From Paucibacter sediminis (GTDB taxonomy: Bacteria > Pseudomonadota > Gammaproteobacteria > Burkholderiales > Burkholderiaceae_C), in NCBI RefSeq assembly GCF_030254645.1, contig NZ_CP116346.1:4691001-4755000 (forward strand): a stretch of DNA of 64,000 bases, in the 5' to 3' direction. Position numbers and translations under genes: made by a program. The notes under the pieces are model-generated. The model saw nothing but the letters and a program-made list of their open reading frames with translations, searched no databases and was not told the origin of the DNA. Below, piece after piece: positions 26,933 to 34,773 of this stretch. Every line of letters begins with the position of its first letter. The first letter of the stretch is position 1.

Positions 26933-26942
26933 ACAGCCCTCC

Positions 26943-27365
26943 TCACATGTCTACCAGGGCATCCAGGGCCTTCTGGTAGCGGTTGGCATGCGAGCGCTCG
27001 GCCTTGGCCAGCGTCTCGAACCAATCGGCGATCTCGTCAAAGCCCTCGCTGCGCGCGGTCTTGGCCATGCCCGGGTACATGTCGGTGTACTCGTGCGTCT
27101 CGCCGGCCACCGCGGCCTTGAGGTTGTCGCGCGTCGGCCCGATCGGCAGGCCGGTAGCCGGGTCGCCCACGGCCTCGAGAAACTCCAGATGGCCATGCGC
27201 ATGGCCGGTCTCGCCCTCGGCGGTGGAGCGGAACAGCGCGGCCACATCGTTCTGGCCCTCGATGTCCGCCTTGTTCGCGAAGTAGAGGTAGCGTCGGTTC
27301 GCCTGCGATTCACCCGCAAACGCGTCCTTCAGGTTCTGCTCGGTTTTCGATCCTTTCAAGCCCAT
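26943..27365 (-). CDS. Rubrerythrin-family di-iron protein
   Basis: The 140-residue four-helix-bundle protein has the paired iron-ligand motifs: [11 protein letters not shown] and [10 protein letters not shown] in the first half, [15 protein letters not shown] and [11 protein letters not shown] in the second. It lacks the C-terminal rubredoxin domain, so it is the short form. Rubrerythrins reduce H2O2 using external electron donors. ATG 27365 has GGAGAG upstream. It heads the rubrerythrin/Fe-S/DUF3501 operon. Confidence 0.9.
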   Translation of the reverse strand: MGLKGSKTEQNLKDAFAGESQANRRYLYFANKADIEGQNDVAALFRSTAEGETGHAHGHLEFLEAVGDPATGLPIGPTRDNLKAAVAGETHEYTDMYPGMAKTARSEGFDEIADWFETLAKAERSHANRYQKALDALVDM

Positions 27366-27491
27366 GTCGCTCTCCAGTGATGGTTGGTCGGTCGGTGGCT
27401 GCCTGAGAGGCCCGAAACTGCGACACCCAGCAGCACAGGGCGACGCTAACTCAAGCCACCAGGGCCCGCCAATACCAAGAATCAATCTGGC

Positions 27492-28361
27492 TCATAGCAG
27501 TGCGCTATACCAGCGCAGGTCCAGCAGCTTGCGCGCCAGCTGGTGGCTGCGCCCCTGCGGGTCGGCCAGGTCGTGCAGCACGGTGAAGTGGTTGAGCCCG
27601 GGCAGCGTCTCGCACACCGGCACCGCACGCTCGCCCCAGGCGCGGCGGATGGCGCTGTTCTGCTGCAGGAACTCCTCGCTCTCGGCCCCGCCCACCAGGG
27701 CGTAGAGGGGCGAATCGGGGGCCGGGAAATTCACCGGGCTGAGGCGGCGCACCGCATCGGCGCCGAGCTGCAGATCGCGCTGCAGATAGGGCGTCTGGCG
27801 GAGCGGCGCCAGATCATGCAGGCCCGAGAGCGAGAGCACACCCTTGACCAGCTGACGCGGCAGGTCGGGCGCCACGGCCTTCCAGTCGCAGCAGCTCAGC
27901 ATCGCGGCCAGATGGCCGCCGGCCGAATGCCCGGCCAGCACGATCTGGTTCGGGTCGCCGCCGAAATCGGCGATGTTGCGCCACACCCAGGCCAGCGCCT
28001 GGGTCAGCTGCAAGGGGATGCGCTCCATGCTGACGCCCGGGCACAGGCTGTAGTTGGGCAGCACCACCAGGGCACCCTCGTCGGTGAAGGCGGGCGCGAT
28101 GAAGGAATGATCGGCCTTGTCCAGCGCACGCCAGTAGCCGCCATGCAGGAACACCAGCACCGGCGCCTTGGCGCTCTCGGTGCGGAACAGGTCCAGGCGC
28201 TCGTCGGGCCCGGCGCCGTAGGCCAGGTCCAGCTCGCAGGCCACTTGCTCGCGCACCAGTTGCGAGGCCCGCTGCCAGCGCTCCAGCAGCACCGCGCTGT
28301 CGGCCACGCGGGCACGGTTGTTGTACTGGGCATCGAACCATTCGGGCGACCGGCTGGACAT
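27492..28361 (-). CDS. Alpha/beta hydrolase, kynurenine-formamidase/esterase-like
   Basis: The 289-residue protein has the oxyanion-hole motif HGGYW near residue 80, the nucleophile elbow GHSAGGH near residue 152, and late Asp and His residues (GLNHFTVL) completing the triad. The HGGYW and GHSAGGHL motifs are shared with arylformamidases and carboxylesterases of the HSL-like group. The substrate is not determined; no tryptophan-degradation genes lie near. The start at ATG 28361 has GGAGG six bases upstream. Confidence 0.85.
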   Translation of the reverse strand: MSSRSPEWFDAQYNNRARVADSAVLLERWQRASQLVREQVACELDLAYGAGPDERLDLFRTESAKAPVLVFLHGGYWRALDKADHSFIAPAFTDEGALVVLPNYSLCPGVSMERIPLQLTQALAWVWRNIADFGGDPNQIVLAGHSAGGHLAAMLSCCDWKAVAPDLPRQLVKGVLSLSGLHDLAPLRQTPYLQRDLQLGADAVRRLSPVNFPAPDSPLYALVGGAESEEFLQQNSAIRRAWGERAVPVCETLPGLNHFTVLHDLADPQGRSHQLARKLLDLRWYSALL

Positions 28362-28459
28362 GAAATCCTCCGCAAACAAGACCCAGGTAGTTTCCCCAGG
28401 TCGGGCAGGCCCGCGCTACCGCAAAAGCCCTAGGACTGTGGCTATACTTTCTCTGCGTT

Positions 28460-28535
<76 letters not shown>

Positions 28536-28562
28536 CAATTTTCCCTTGTTGATCAAGGACTG

Positions 28563-28592
28563 ACGGCACTCGATTGAGTGCCGTTTGCTTTT
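28563..28592 (+). terminator. Rho-independent terminator downstream of tRNA-Ala
   Basis: ACGGCACTC (28563-28571) pairs with GAGTGCCGT (28576-28584) around GATT, followed by TTGCTTTT. It lies 28 nt after the tRNA and, if the island boundary is right, was brought in by the island. Confidence 0.82.
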
Positions 28593-28746
28593 GGATTTTA
28601 GGTTTGAGGACGCTATGGGGAATGGACCCCAGGGGCTGGGTAAGCGGCCTCCCCAGCGCCACACCGGGCACAGCCCTGGGACCGTGGTGCCACTCAATCC
28701 GCTGGCCCAGTACCTACGCACTCGCCAACAGACCCGCACAAGCACG

Positions 28747-30189
28747 CTATGGAAGCACATCAATGATGGGCCTGATGACAGCCTGGGCTTCGGTAGATGA
28801 GTAGCACTCCCTCGCCCACTCTGCGCACATCGCTCGCCATAGGGACTCGGCGCCATAGCGCATGTTGTTCGCAGCGAACTTCACCCATTCGTGGTGGTCA
28901 AGTGTCATCGCGTTGGTACAGGCGTCATGCACGAGCGAAGTGTCTCGATTCACAAGTGCCCAAAGATTTGCCCAATTCTTCGCTCGCAGGCCCTTGAATA
29001 CGACCTGCTCAGGGGCATCCCCACCAGGTAGCGGATAGCACCCCGGTCCCGGGTCCGTGTCGCCGTCGACGAACACGCACGTGGGCCTCGTGAACCGCTT
29101 GCTTGCGACCATCGTGCCGAGAGCAAGTCCCACATTCGATGCCCCGTAGGGCACAACGGCACACCGCGGCATGACATGCTCGCCATAGCGAGAGAGGATT
29201 TCCTCCGCGAAAATTCTTGCTGCGTCGTCTTCGACGTAAACGTCGCACTCGGGATAGGCGTCGTCGTCCATCTTGGTCATCGCAAATTCGGGGCTGATAC
29301 CGCCCACTATCTGCTTGACGGTTTTTGAACCATTGCTTGTGCGCAAGATGCACAGTCGAGCCTCCAGCGGGAGCTCGTCGAGCACATATGGCGAATGCGT
29401 CGTTAGGATGATCTGGCACTCTTGAAGACGGCACTGCTCGGCCAGGTCACGAATGAGCCGGCGTTGGGCCCTGGGATGCAGCGACGACTCGATTTCGTCG
29501 ATGAGCACTAAGCCGTACTTTGGCAGTTCGATGCTCAACAGTTCAGAAACGGTAATCAGGCCTGAGCCCTGGTGATAGCCGGAATACTGGAACTGCTTCT
29601 CGCTGACGACGGGAACCTCACGTACATCGTCGATGCTGGATAGGGCCATGCGAGCAGATTCGTACTCCTGCCCCATTACGAATGACAGACGCTTAACCTT
29701 GTCAGCGTCGAAGGGCTTCGCCGATTGTTCATGGTGCATGGACTTCGCAATGCGGGCATAGCCCACGCGCGCGCCCACAGGTTGAATGCGGTTCAAGTCT
29801 TCGTACTTGACGACTCGCTTCGGCCGTTCAGTCTGGCCGAGCCAGCGAGTAGAGGGCTTGCGCAGCGAGCCATCAAAGTTGTCGTTTCCTTGCGAGTAGC
29901 CGTACTTGATCGTGACTCCCCTCAGTTCGTCCCACGCGGTGTCTGGGAAGAACTCAGTGGGGTAGAAGGTTCGAGCTTCACCCACATAGGCGCACGCAGC
30001 GGCCTGAAGCACTGTGCTCTTGCCAGACCCGTTCTCACCGATCACCGCAACGATGGGGAAGTCGAACGATATGCGCTGCTTCTCCCAGCCACGCATGTTG
30101 TCAATTTCCAGCCAGTTCAGCCGCTTCGGCCAGCCTTGCTTGCTAGACCACTTCTTCTGCAGTCGTCGTATCTCGTCGTGTACAGCCAT
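28747..30189 (-). CDS. OLD-like AAA ATPase with a TOPRIM domain
   Basis: The 480-residue protein has an ABC/AAA-type ATPase domain (Walker A GENGSGKST at 51-59, signature-like SGYHQGSGLITVSELL, Walker B LVLIDEIESSLHPRAQRR, switch His in LTTHSPYVLD). A C-terminal TOPRIM-like domain follows (Glu in VYVEDDAARIFAEEIL, glycine in PYGASNVG, DxD in FVDGDTD). This fits class 1 OLD-family nucleases, several of which defend against phage, though it is about 100 residues shorter than typical. ATG 30189 has GGAG seven bases upstream; ATG 30201 is possible. Its base composition is lower in GC than neighbouring genes, consistent with transfer. Confidence 0.82.
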   Translation of the reverse strand: MAVHDEIRRLQKKWSSKQGWPKRLNWLEIDNMRGWEKQRISFDFPIVAVIGENGSGKSTVLQAAACAYVGEARTFYPTEFFPDTAWDELRGVTIKYGYSQGNDNFDGSLRKPSTRWLGQTERPKRVVKYEDLNRIQPVGARVGYARIAKSMHHEQSAKPFDADKVKRLSFVMGQEYESARMALSSIDDVREVPVVSEKQFQYSGYHQGSGLITVSELLSIELPKYGLVLIDEIESSLHPRAQRRLIRDLAEQCRLQECQIILTTHSPYVLDELPLEARLCILRTSNGSKTVKQIVGGISPEFAMTKMDDDAYPECDVYVEDDAARIFAEEILSRYGEHVMPRCAVVPYGASNVGLALGTMVASKRFTRPTCVFVDGDTDPGPGCYPLPGGDAPEQVVFKGLRAKNWANLWALVNRDTSLVHDACTNAMTLDHHEWVKFAANNMRYGAESLWRAMCAEWARECYSSTEAQAVIRPIIDVLP

Positions 30190-30457
30190 GACTCGCTCCA
30201 TTCAAGGTCTTCAGCGAGTCCAACCTAGCTCAGAGGCCCCGCCAGCGCGAGACTTTACGTCATTTAATTTTCATATGGGAAAATTATTTGGCAAGTTGCC
30301 TGCCTCTGTGGCCTGGAGAGCGCGCCCTCTCTGCCATGGCAAGTCGGTGGCTTACGCGCCTGAGATTCAATGTTTTCTACGCAACACATCTACACGACAA
30401 CGAGTCTCGTGCAACGTAACCTGTTGATTTATATCGAACCTATGGAGAGGACCCTAA
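30190..30457. other. A/T-rich non-coding end of the island
   Basis: No convincing gene is present here. The stretch 30240-30300 is A/T-rich (for example TTTAATTTTCATATGG) and probably holds the promoter of the OLD-like gene: on the minus strand TTGCCA about 16 bp before GAAAAT is a weak candidate. The right end up to 30457 carries the inverted partner of the att core. Confidence 0.4.
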
Positions 30458-30473
30458 TCCTCCTCTCCACCAC
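30458..30473 (+). repeat. Right att direct repeat
   Basis: Exact 16-bp copy of the tRNA-Ala 3' end found at 28521-28536. It lies 19 bp before the end of the doxX-like gene, so it marks where the ancestral chromosome resumes. Confidence 0.75.
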
Positions 30474-30492
30474 CATCACCATCGTCGGCAGC

Positions 30493-30906
30493 TCAGCGCT
30501 GCCGGCGCGCGTCCAGGCTCCAATCGCCCGGGCCCCAGGCGGCCAGGATCAGCAGGCCGCCCACCACACCGACGTTCTTGAAGAACAGCAACTGCGGGAT
30601 CATCTGCTGGCCCTCGGGCGCGGCCCAGAAGGCGTGGAAGAATACCGAGGCGGCGAGCGTGAACAGCGCCAGCACCAGTGCCGCCCAGCGCGTGCCCAGG
30701 CCCAGGATCAGGGCCAGTGCACCGACAATCTCCACCACCAGGGCCAGGGCGGCGCTCACCTGGGGCATCGGCAGGCCCACCGAGGCGATATAGCCCACCG
30801 TGCCGGCAAAGCCGCCAAGCTTGGCGAGGCCCGCGGGCAGGAACAGGCAGGCGAGCAGCAGGCGACCCAGCAGGGTGGCCAGGTTTTGCATGGGCTGTGC
30901 GGGCAT
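30493..30906 (-). CDS. DoxX-family membrane protein
   Basis: The 137-residue protein has four hydrophobic helices, the DoxX N-terminal pattern LGRLLLACLFLPAGLAKLGGF, and HAFWA near residue 91. DoxX proteins are small integral membrane proteins linked to thiosulfate oxidation or oxidative stress, mostly without proven function. The ATG at 30906 has GGAG seven bases upstream. It is divergent from chrA. Confidence 0.85.
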   Translation of the reverse strand: MPAQPMQNLATLLGRLLLACLFLPAGLAKLGGFAGTVGYIASVGLPMPQVSAALALVVEIVGALALILGLGTRWAALVLALFTLAASVFFHAFWAAPEGQQMIPQLLFFKNVGVVGGLLILAAWGPGDWSLDARRQR

Positions 30907-31027
30907 GGCGGGCTCCAAAAGCGTTGAAAGCGTTGGGTTGGATGGATGGATCGATGCAATCCGCCCCGAATGTAGCGCCCCTGCGCCGCCGCGCAAACGC
31001 CGTGTTTCACTGGTGTAATGCGGCGCC

Positions 31028-32389
31028 ATGAATCCGCAGCCCGAGATCGACAGCAACGCGCGCCCCGCGCCCCTGAGCTTCTGGGCCGCACTGGGCTTCT
31101 GGCTCAAGCTGGGTTTCATCAGCTTCGGCGGCCCGGCCGGCCAGATCGCGGTGATGCATGCCGAGCTGGTGGAGCGGCGCCGCTGGATCAGCGAGCGGCG
31201 CTTTCTGCACGCGCTCAACTACTGCATGCTGCTGCCCGGCCCCGAGGCCCAGCAGCTGGCCACCTATATCGGCTGGCTGCTGCACCGCGGCTGGGGTGGC
31301 ATCGTCGCGGGCGGCCTGTTCGTGCTGCCCTCGCTGTTCATCCTGGTGGGGCTGTCCTGGCTCTACATGGCACATGGGCAGCTGCCGCTGGTGGCGGGCA
31401 TCTTCTATGGCCTCAAGCCCGCCGTCACCGCGCTGGTGCTGCATGCCGCCCATCGCATCGGCACGCGCGCGCTGAAGAACGGCTGGCTATGGGCGATTGC
31501 GGGCGCGGCCTTCGTCGCCATCTTTGCGCTCGATGCGCCCTTCCCGCTGATCGTGCTCGGCGCGGCGCTGCTCGGCCATCTGGGTGGCCGGTACGCGCCG
31601 GCGCTGTTCACGCCGGGCGGCGCGCATGGCCAGGCCCGGCCGCAAGGCCATGGGCCAGCCCTGATCGACGACCACAGCCCCACCCCGCCCCATGCCCTCT
31701 TCAGCCGCGCCCGGCTGGCCCGCGTGCTGCTGCTGGGCCTGGGCCTGTGGGCGCTGGTGTTCGGCCTGTTGCTGGCACGTTGGGGCTGGCAGGGCACGCT
31801 GACGCAGATGGGCTGGTTCTTCACCAAGGCGGCGCTGCTGACCTTTGGCGGCGCCTATGCGGTGCTGCCCTATGTCTACCAGGGCGCGGTGGAACAGCAG
31901 CAATGGCTCAGCGGCGCGCAGATGATCGACGGCCTGGCGCTGGGCGAGACCACCCCCGGCCCGCTCATCATGGTGGTGGCCTTTGTCGGTTTCGTGGGCG
32001 GCTGGGTCAAGCAGGTCTGCGGGCCCGACGCCCTCTTGCTAGGCGGTGCGCTGGCCGCCAGCGTGGTCACCTTCTTCACCTTCCTGCCCTCCTTCGTGTT
32101 CATCTTCGCCGGCGCGCCCCTGATCGAATCCACCCATGGCAATCTGAAGTTCACCGCGCCGCTCACCGCCATCACCGCCGCGGTGGTGGGCGTGATCCTC
32201 AACCTGGCGCTGTTCTTCGCCTTCCACGTGCTGTGGCCGCGCGGTTTTGGCGGCCCCTTCGACTGGGTCTCGGCCCTGATCGCATTGGCGGCCAGCGTCG
32301 CGCTGTTCCGCTTCAAGCTGGGCGTGCTGCCGCTGCTGGCGGCCTGCGCCGGCGCCGGGCTGCTGCTCAAATTGTGGTCGGCGCAATGA
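31028..32389 (+). CDS. chrA: Chromate transporter, long-chain ChrA
   Basis: The 453-residue protein is a two-domain CHR-family transporter of normal length. Each half carries the family signature: FISFGGPAGQIAVMH and LLPGPEAQQLATYIGW in the first, LLTFGGAYAVLPYVYQ and LGETTPGPLIMVVAFVGF in the second. It should export chromate across the inner membrane. No chrB regulator is adjacent. It lies next to, but opposite, a metal efflux operon. Confidence 0.92.
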   Translation: MNPQPEIDSNARPAPLSFWAALGFWLKLGFISFGGPAGQIAVMHAELVERRRWISERRFLHALNYCMLLPGPEAQQLATYIGWLLHRGWGGIVAGGLFVLPSLFILVGLSWLYMAHGQLPLVAGIFYGLKPAVTALVLHAAHRIGTRALKNGWLWAIAGAAFVAIFALDAPFPLIVLGAALLGHLGGRYAPALFTPGGAHGQARPQGHGPALIDDHSPTPPHALFSRARLARVLLLGLGLWALVFGLLLARWGWQGTLTQMGWFFTKAALLTFGGAYAVLPYVYQGAVEQQQWLSGAQMIDGLALGETTPGPLIMVVAFVGFVGGWVKQVCGPDALLLGGALAASVVTFFTFLPSFVFIFAGAPLIESTHGNLKFTAPLTAITAAVVGVILNLALFFAFHVLWPRGFGGPFDWVSALIALAASVALFRFKLGVLPLLAACAGAGLLLKLWSAQ

Positions 32390-32398
32390 TCAGCCGTC

Positions 32399-32614
32399 TC
32401 AACCGTCGATAGGCACGCCCCCGGTCCAGCGGCACATCCAGCCCTCCCACCAATCCTGGCCGACGGCACGCATCGCGTCCTGCCAGATCAGCATGGCCTG
32501 CCATTGCGCGGCCTGCAGCTTGAGCAGGTCCTGCATCCAGCCGGCGCCATCGGGCAGGGCTGGGGCCGCGGCCGGACGGTGCGGCGCGGCGTCGGGTGTT
32601 CTCGTCTTCGTCAT
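32399..32614 (-). CDS. Small Trp-rich hypothetical protein
   Basis: A 71-residue protein with a basic, proline-rich N-terminus and a C-terminal half rich in Trp and Gln (LLKLQAAQWQAMLIWQDAMR, then GQDWWEGWMCRW). An amphipathic helix is likely; phasin-like proteins have a similar texture, but I do not recognise the family. GGGGAG lies six bases before ATG 32614, supporting translation. It is 80 nt downstream of the lipoprotein gene, at the end of the efflux operon, and converges on chrA. Confidence 0.6.
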   Translation of the reverse strand: MTKTRTPDAAPHRPAAAPALPDGAGWMQDLLKLQAAQWQAMLIWQDAMRAVGQDWWEGWMCRWTGGVPIDG

Positions 32615-32694
32615 GATTGCTCCCCAGCGGCTGCTGCGCTTATCGAGCCAATGTAGGCCGCCGCCCAGACCGGCCGTTGACGCAGCGCAATCCC

Positions 32695-33216
32695 TCAGCG
32701 TTCGCCCAGAAAGCGCAGCCCGTCCAGCAGCGGCCGCGCTTCGGCCGCCTCCATGGGCGTGAGCCAGTACTCGCGCAGCGACCAGAACACCCAGCCCTCC
32801 AGCCGCAGCACCCGCACCTCGCCGGCGCGTGCCTGCAGGCGCAGCTGGTAGCTGCCGCCCTGCCATTGCAGGCGCAGCAGCTGCTCGCCGGGCGGCAGCT
32901 GCAGACGCACCACGCTGCGCGGCAGCGTGGCCAGCGGCGCGCCCGCGCCGGCGCTCACGCTGACCGGCTTGATGTCGTCGCTCCAATGCTGCCGCAGGAT
33001 GTAGACGGTGCTGCCCGGCCCCATGGGCGCGAGCGCGCGCGCCTGCGCCGCACGCGCCGGCTCCACCGGCGGCGCGTCCACGCACACCAGGCGCCGCGGC
33101 TTGAGCTGCTGCTGGCATATGCGGCCCGGCGGCGGCGCTACCGTCGGCTCCGGCAGCGTCGCGCAGCCCGCCAGCATCACCGCTGCCAGCCCGAGCGCGG
33201 CGGCGCGCCTAGTCAT
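32695..33216 (-). CDS. Lipoprotein in the metal efflux operon
   Basis: The 173-residue protein has a lipoprotein signal peptide with lipobox LAGC (Cys18). The mature part holds CQQQLKPRRLVCVDAPP, with two cysteines that could pair, and a beta-rich domain resembling DUF2846-type lipoproteins (LPPGEQLLRLQWQGGSYQLRL). Its start overlaps the 3' end of the outer-membrane efflux gene by 8 nt, so it is cotranslated. A helper role in the efflux system is inference. Confidence 0.65.
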   Translation of the reverse strand: MTRRAAALGLAAVMLAGCATLPEPTVAPPPGRICQQQLKPRRLVCVDAPPVEPARAAQARALAPMGPGSTVYILRQHWSDDIKPVSVSAGAGAPLATLPRSVVRLQLPPGEQLLRLQWQGGSYQLRLQARAGEVRVLRLEGWVFWSLREYWLTPMEAAEARPLLDGLRFLGER

Positions 33217-34474
33217 GCTCGAGGCCCCAGATCAGATGGGCGTCGATGAGCAGGCGGTGGCGCGCGCGCAGCGCCTGCACGCGCGCCTCCTGCTCGGCGC
33301 GCTGCGCCTCCAGCCATTGGCGGCGCGCCAGCAGCAGCGCCTGCAGCTCGCCCTCACCCAGGGCATAGGCTTTTTGCAGCATCGCGGCGCTCTCGCCCGC
33401 CAGACCGGCCGCCTGCGCAGCCAGCTGCCAGCGCGTCAGGGCCGCATCCCATTCGGCCACGCCGCCGGCCAGCTCAAGCTCCAGCGCCTCGCGCTCGCGC
33501 GCCAGCGCGGCGCGTGCCACCTCCACCTCGGCCAGGGCCTGCTGCAGGCGCGCCTCGCGGTAGGCACCGCCCAGCGGCAGGCTCAGGCTGATGCCCACCA
33601 CGCGCTCGTTGCGGAAGGCCTCGGAGGCGGTGTAGAGGCCCAGCGTGGGGTCGGGCCGCTTGTCGGCACGCGCGCGCGCCGCCTCCAGCTCGGCACGCTG
33701 CAGCAGGCCCTCGGCGGTGCGCAGCAGGTCGGACTCGGCCAGGATGCGCGGCGCCCAGTCCAGCGCCGGTGTCGCGATGGCGGCCGGATCGGCCAGCACC
33801 GGCGCTTCAGGGGGCAGATGGGCCGGCAGCTCGGCAAAGCGGCGCTGCAGGCGCAGGCGCGCGAGCGCGAGGCGGCTGGCGGCGGCGCTGCGCTGACGCT
33901 GCAGCTCGGCCAGCTCGCTGCGCGCCAGACCCTGCTCCAGGCGCGCGGCATCGCCGGCGCGCAGGCGCTTGCCCACCACCTGCAGATTCGCCTCGCCCAG
34001 CGCCAGCTGCTGCTGCGCCAGCGCCTGCGCGGCACTCGCGGCCTGCCAGTCCAGCCAGAGCTCGGCCAGGGCGCGCGCCGCCTCGTGGCGCGCCTCGCCC
34101 AGGCGGGCGCGGGCGATGTCCTGGTCCAGCTCGCCAAGCCGGCGGTCCAGCGCCGCCTTGCCGCCCAGGCGCAGGGTGCGCTCGAGGCCCAGGCTCCATT
34201 CCTGCGAGCTACCCAGCTCGCGCACGCGGCGACGCTGGCCACTGGCCTTGAGCAGCCACTCGTGCGAGGAGGCCGCGAGCGCGGCCGCGCCATGGCCGGC
34301 GCTGCCCAGCGCGGCCTGGGCCTGCAGCACCATCGGGTCGCGCTCCAGCCAGGCCGCGGCCTGCGCGGTATCCGGCAGGCCCGCCGGCGTGGGCTGGGCC
34401 TGCACCTGTGCCCACGCGCGCAGCGGCAGCGCCAGGCCCCAACACATCAACAGGGAGATCAACAGGGCACGCAT
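33209..34474 (-). CDS. Outer-membrane efflux protein, TolC/CzcC family
   Basis: The 421-residue exported protein starts with a signal peptide (ending LPLRAWAQ). The mature part is made of long Ala/Leu/Glu/Arg-rich alpha-helical stretches in two repeats, as in TolC-type channels; VVGISLSLPLGGAYREAR is the typical strand-turn of the second repeat. It should form the outer-membrane exit for the adjoining RND pump. TGATG couples it to the DUF3240 gene. Confidence 0.85.
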   Translation of the reverse strand: MRALLISLLMCWGLALPLRAWAQVQAQPTPAGLPDTAQAAAWLERDPMVLQAQAALGSAGHGAAALAASSHEWLLKASGQRRRVRELGSSQEWSLGLERTLRLGGKAALDRRLGELDQDIARARLGEARHEAARALAELWLDWQAASAAQALAQQQLALGEANLQVVGKRLRAGDAARLEQGLARSELAELQRQRSAAASRLALARLRLQRRFAELPAHLPPEAPVLADPAAIATPALDWAPRILAESDLLRTAEGLLQRAELEAARARADKRPDPTLGLYTASEAFRNERVVGISLSLPLGGAYREARLQQALAEVEVARAALAREREALELELAGGVAEWDAALTRWQLAAQAAGLAGESAAMLQKAYALGEGELQALLLARRQWLEAQRAEQEARVQALRARHRLLIDAHLIWGLEHD

Positions 34475-34773
34475 CAGAACTCTCCTTCCATCACCAGGGC
34501 ATGGGCCCAGAAGCGCAGGCCCGTGCCGGCGAATTCCTCGCGCAGCCGGGTGCGCAGCACCTGCAGCTCCTCCGCACTCAGGAGCACCTGCACCTGCACC
34601 GAGCGGCTGCGCCCCATCACCTGTTCGGTGGGGCTGAGCCGGCCATGCGGCGTGCCGTGGCTGAAGGTGGGGCTGCTGGTGAAGAGCTCGTCGCCCACAT
34701 GCAGCAGCAGCGCATCGAGCAGCTTTTCTTCCACCGAGGGTGGGCAGATCAGGGTCAGGCAGTACTCAGCCAT
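34474..34773 (-). CDS. DUF3240 protein (PII-like fold)
   Basis: The 99-residue protein fits DUF3240, small proteins found inside czc/cus-type operons: CLTLICPPSVEEKLLDALL at the N-terminus, RSRSVQVQVLL in the middle and LRFWAHALVMEGEF at the end. A ferredoxin-like/PII-type fold and a metal-sensing or regulatory role are suggested for the family but unproven. ATG 34773 overlaps the RND stop by 8 nt. Confidence 0.75.
   Translation of the reverse strand: MAEYCLTLICPPSVEEKLLDALLLHVGDELFTSSPTFSHGTPHGRLSPTEQVMGRSRSVQVQVLLSAEELQVLRTRLREEFAGTGLRFWAHALVMEGEF

Noticed and set aside
28585-28800. 71-codon plus-strand ORF in the island
   Set aside because: It overlaps the tRNA terminator and the 3' end of the OLD-like gene, has no good ribosome-binding site and no recognisable similarity.
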